Below, in pieces: positions 62,651-64,000 of a stretch of 64,000 bases of DNA (position 1 is its first letter; the number at the start of each line of letters is the position of its first letter). The position numbers were made by a program, and so were the translations under genes. This stretch comes from Endozoicomonas sp. G2_1. Its GTDB lineage: Bacteria > Pseudomonadota > Gammaproteobacteria > Enterobacterales > Alteromonadaceae. The notes under the pieces were generated by a model. That model worked only from the letters and a program-made list of their open reading frames with translations, made no database searches and was not told the DNA's origin. The DNA lies in the NCBI RefSeq assembly GCF_017744155.1, contig NZ_JAGHQT010000007.1:1-64000 (forward strand), written 5' to 3'.

Positions 62651-63583
62651 TTGGCAAAGCAACAACAAGCAAGGCAAGAAATAAAACAAGAATCGCTTTA
62701 TCTTGACGATGACGGTCATCAACTTCATCTCAGACATATATATGGTGATCAATTAGGTACACCCATATTGATGCTGCACGGCACCGTTGAAAATGGCAAA
62801 ATTTTTTATACTGATTCTGGTAAAGGTTTAGCGTGTTTTCTCGCTGAGCAAGGTTTTAATGTTTTTGTCGCGGATTTTCGAGGCCGCGGCAAAAGCGTTC
62901 CTAATGTTGCTGAGCGAAATGATCACGGTCAGTTAGAATCGATTCAACGTGATATTCCTGCGTTCTTAAAGTTTGTTTTTGCTAAAACCAATCAACCAGC
63001 CCACCTTATTTGTCACTCGTGGGGCGGGGTATTACTGGCAAGCTGTTTAGCACGCTACCCTGAAAATCTCGATTATGTTCGCAGTAAAATATGCTTTGGC
63101 ACTAAGCGAACCATATCCGTCAAGAGTGTTGAAAAATGGTTCAAGCTAGATCTATTTTGGCACTGGCTGGCGCCAAAACTTTCGAAGAAAACAGGCTATT
63201 TTGATGCAGTCAGCAAAAAACTTGGCGCTGACAATGAAACGCGCATTTCAGTGCAAGACATTTCAGCATGGGTCAAGCAGGGAAAATGGCGAGACCGCAT
63301 TGACGACTTCGATTATCAGCAAGCGGCGCAATCAATTACATGGCCACCAACATGGCATATCACTGGGGTCAATGATAAGTTGATGGGGCATCAACGGGAC
63401 GTAAAACGCTTCATTGAAGAAACCAATAATCAAGCCGCCAAGTTTTCACTATTGTCTAGAAGTGCTGGCAATCATTTCGACTATGACCACATTAACATTT
63501 TGACTCACCCTAAAGCTCGGGATGATCACTTTCCCGAATTGATTAAATGGTTAAAAAATTATGAAGAGGCGATGTCAGATTAG
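62651..63583 (+). CDS. Alpha/beta hydrolase
   Basis: About 310 residues, soluble. The oxyanion motif is MLHGTVENGKIF, the nucleophile elbow is CHSWGGVLLAS, and the final His is probably in GNHFDYDHINI. The pattern FNVFVADFRGRGKS fits lipase/esterase-like hydrolases. I prefer the TTG at 62651, eight bases after GAGGG; an in-frame TTG at 62636 is the alternative. Substrate unknown. It precedes an acyl-CoA thioesterase gene by 36 bp. Confidence 0.82.
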   Translation: MAKQQQARQEIKQESLYLDDDGHQLHLRHIYGDQLGTPILMLHGTVENGKIFYTDSGKGLACFLAEQGFNVFVADFRGRGKSVPNVAERNDHGQLESIQRDIPAFLKFVFAKTNQPAHLICHSWGGVLLASCLARYPENLDYVRSKICFGTKRTISVKSVEKWFKLDLFWHWLAPKLSKKTGYFDAVSKKLGADNETRISVQDISAWVKQGKWRDRIDDFDYQQAAQSITWPPTWHITGVNDKLMGHQRDVKRFIEETNNQAAKFSLLSRSAGNHFDYDHINILTHPKARDDHFPELIKWLKNYEEAMSD

Positions 63584-63619
63584 GTATACTAGCGTTTTAA
63601 CTTATTTTGTAATTTGACT

Positions 63620-64000
63620 ATGCGTTTTTTATCTCGTCGTTTGGTGATGCCAAATGATTTGAATTATGCCAATGCACTTTTTGGCGGCCGAGCCCTAGAA
63701 TGGATTGACGAAGAAGCGGCAATTTTTGCTATTTGTAAGTTGGAAACCAACTGTTTGGTCACCAAGCACATGGGAGAGATCAGCTTCGAGTCACCTGCAT
63801 TGCAGGGAGATATTGTCGAATTTGGCTTAGCTGTGAAAAAAGTAGGCCGTACCTCAATCACGGTGACTTGTTTGGTACGCAATAAAGCAACTAAAAAGAC
63901 GATTTGTTTGGCTGATGATATCGTGTTTGTTCAAATTGACCCCAAAACTCATTCGCCAGTTGCTCATGGCAAAACTATGGCAATGCTGACATCCAAGCCG
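63620..64000 (+). CDS. Acyl-CoA thioesterase, hotdog fold (3' end outside window)
   Basis: 127 codons of a YciA/FcbC-like hotdog thioesterase. N-terminal RLVMPNDLNYANALFGGRALEWIDE is the family signature (the GG and the catalytic Asp/Glu on the long helix). The strand GDIVEFGLAVKKVGRTSITVTC follows. It would split acyl-CoA to free acid and CoA. Likely in one operon with the hydrolase upstream. The frame is still open at the window end. Confidence 0.9.
   Translation, partial: MRFLSRRLVMPNDLNYANALFGGRALEWIDEEAAIFAICKLETNCLVTKHMGEISFESPALQGDIVEFGLAVKKVGRTSITVTCLVRNKATKKTICLADDIVFVQIDPKTHSPVAHGKTMAMLTSKP

Overview
The window looks like chromosome from a marine gammaproteobacterium of the order Alteromonadales, most like the Colwelliaceae (Colwellia/Thalassotalea). 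This is inferred from the core genes (cysB, topA, sdaA, pabB, single-chain class I fumarase, prkA-yeaH-ycgB, yfbR-alaA), the low GC content, and marine traits: a PEP-CTERM protein, an ExeM-type nuclease, a surface lipase, and a prophage related to marine phage PM2. Most of the window is ordinary core chromosome. One integrated virus, two IS200-type insertions and two MITE-like elements are the accessory parts.

Layout. 1-8330: lipid use genes (alpha/beta hydrolase, fadD, a yciK-type reductase, a VolA-like lipoprotein lipase) and sohB, with an IS200/IS605 copy cut by the left edge and a full copy at 7716-8326. Candidate PsrA-like and FadR-like sites lie upstream of fadD and the lipase. 8336-28037: a dicarboxylate/amino acid symporter, an Ig-domain lipoprotein, an arginase-family enzyme, topA, a 266-bp MITE, cysB, sdaA, nudL, pabB, fumarase, rmuC and a membrane diguanylate cyclase. 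28786-33496: a five-part secreted nuclease ending in a dockerin-like module, followed 13 bp later by a PEP-CTERM protein with a cohesin-like domain. 33605-40514: a sirtuin, a GNAT enzyme, ilvIH behind a leader-peptide attenuator, an orphan REC-DUF3369 regulator, yfbR and alaA.

40622-51929 is a PM2-like (corticovirus) prophage of about 11.3 kb. It carries a repressor, a rolling-circle initiator with a P2-type nick site inside its own gene, a packaging ATPase, a P2-type capsid protein, small membrane proteins, a spike with Asp-boxes, a P5-like lytic protein, lysis-type small proteins and a tyrosine integrase. Candidate att sites share a 12-bp core. Three viral genes share one start-site hairpin with the Shine-Dalgarno sequence in a GNRA-type loop, which points to a common translational control.

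51997-64000 returns to host genes: an LRAT-like protein, a TPR membrane protein, a second MITE (194 bp), the ycgB-yeaH-prkA operon, sodB, grxD, a 2-Cys peroxiredoxin, a hydrolase behind a hexanucleotide repeat, and an acyl-CoA thioesterase cut by the right edge.

No tRNA, rRNA or CRISPR array was seen. All family calls were made by eye from protein motifs; no database search was run.
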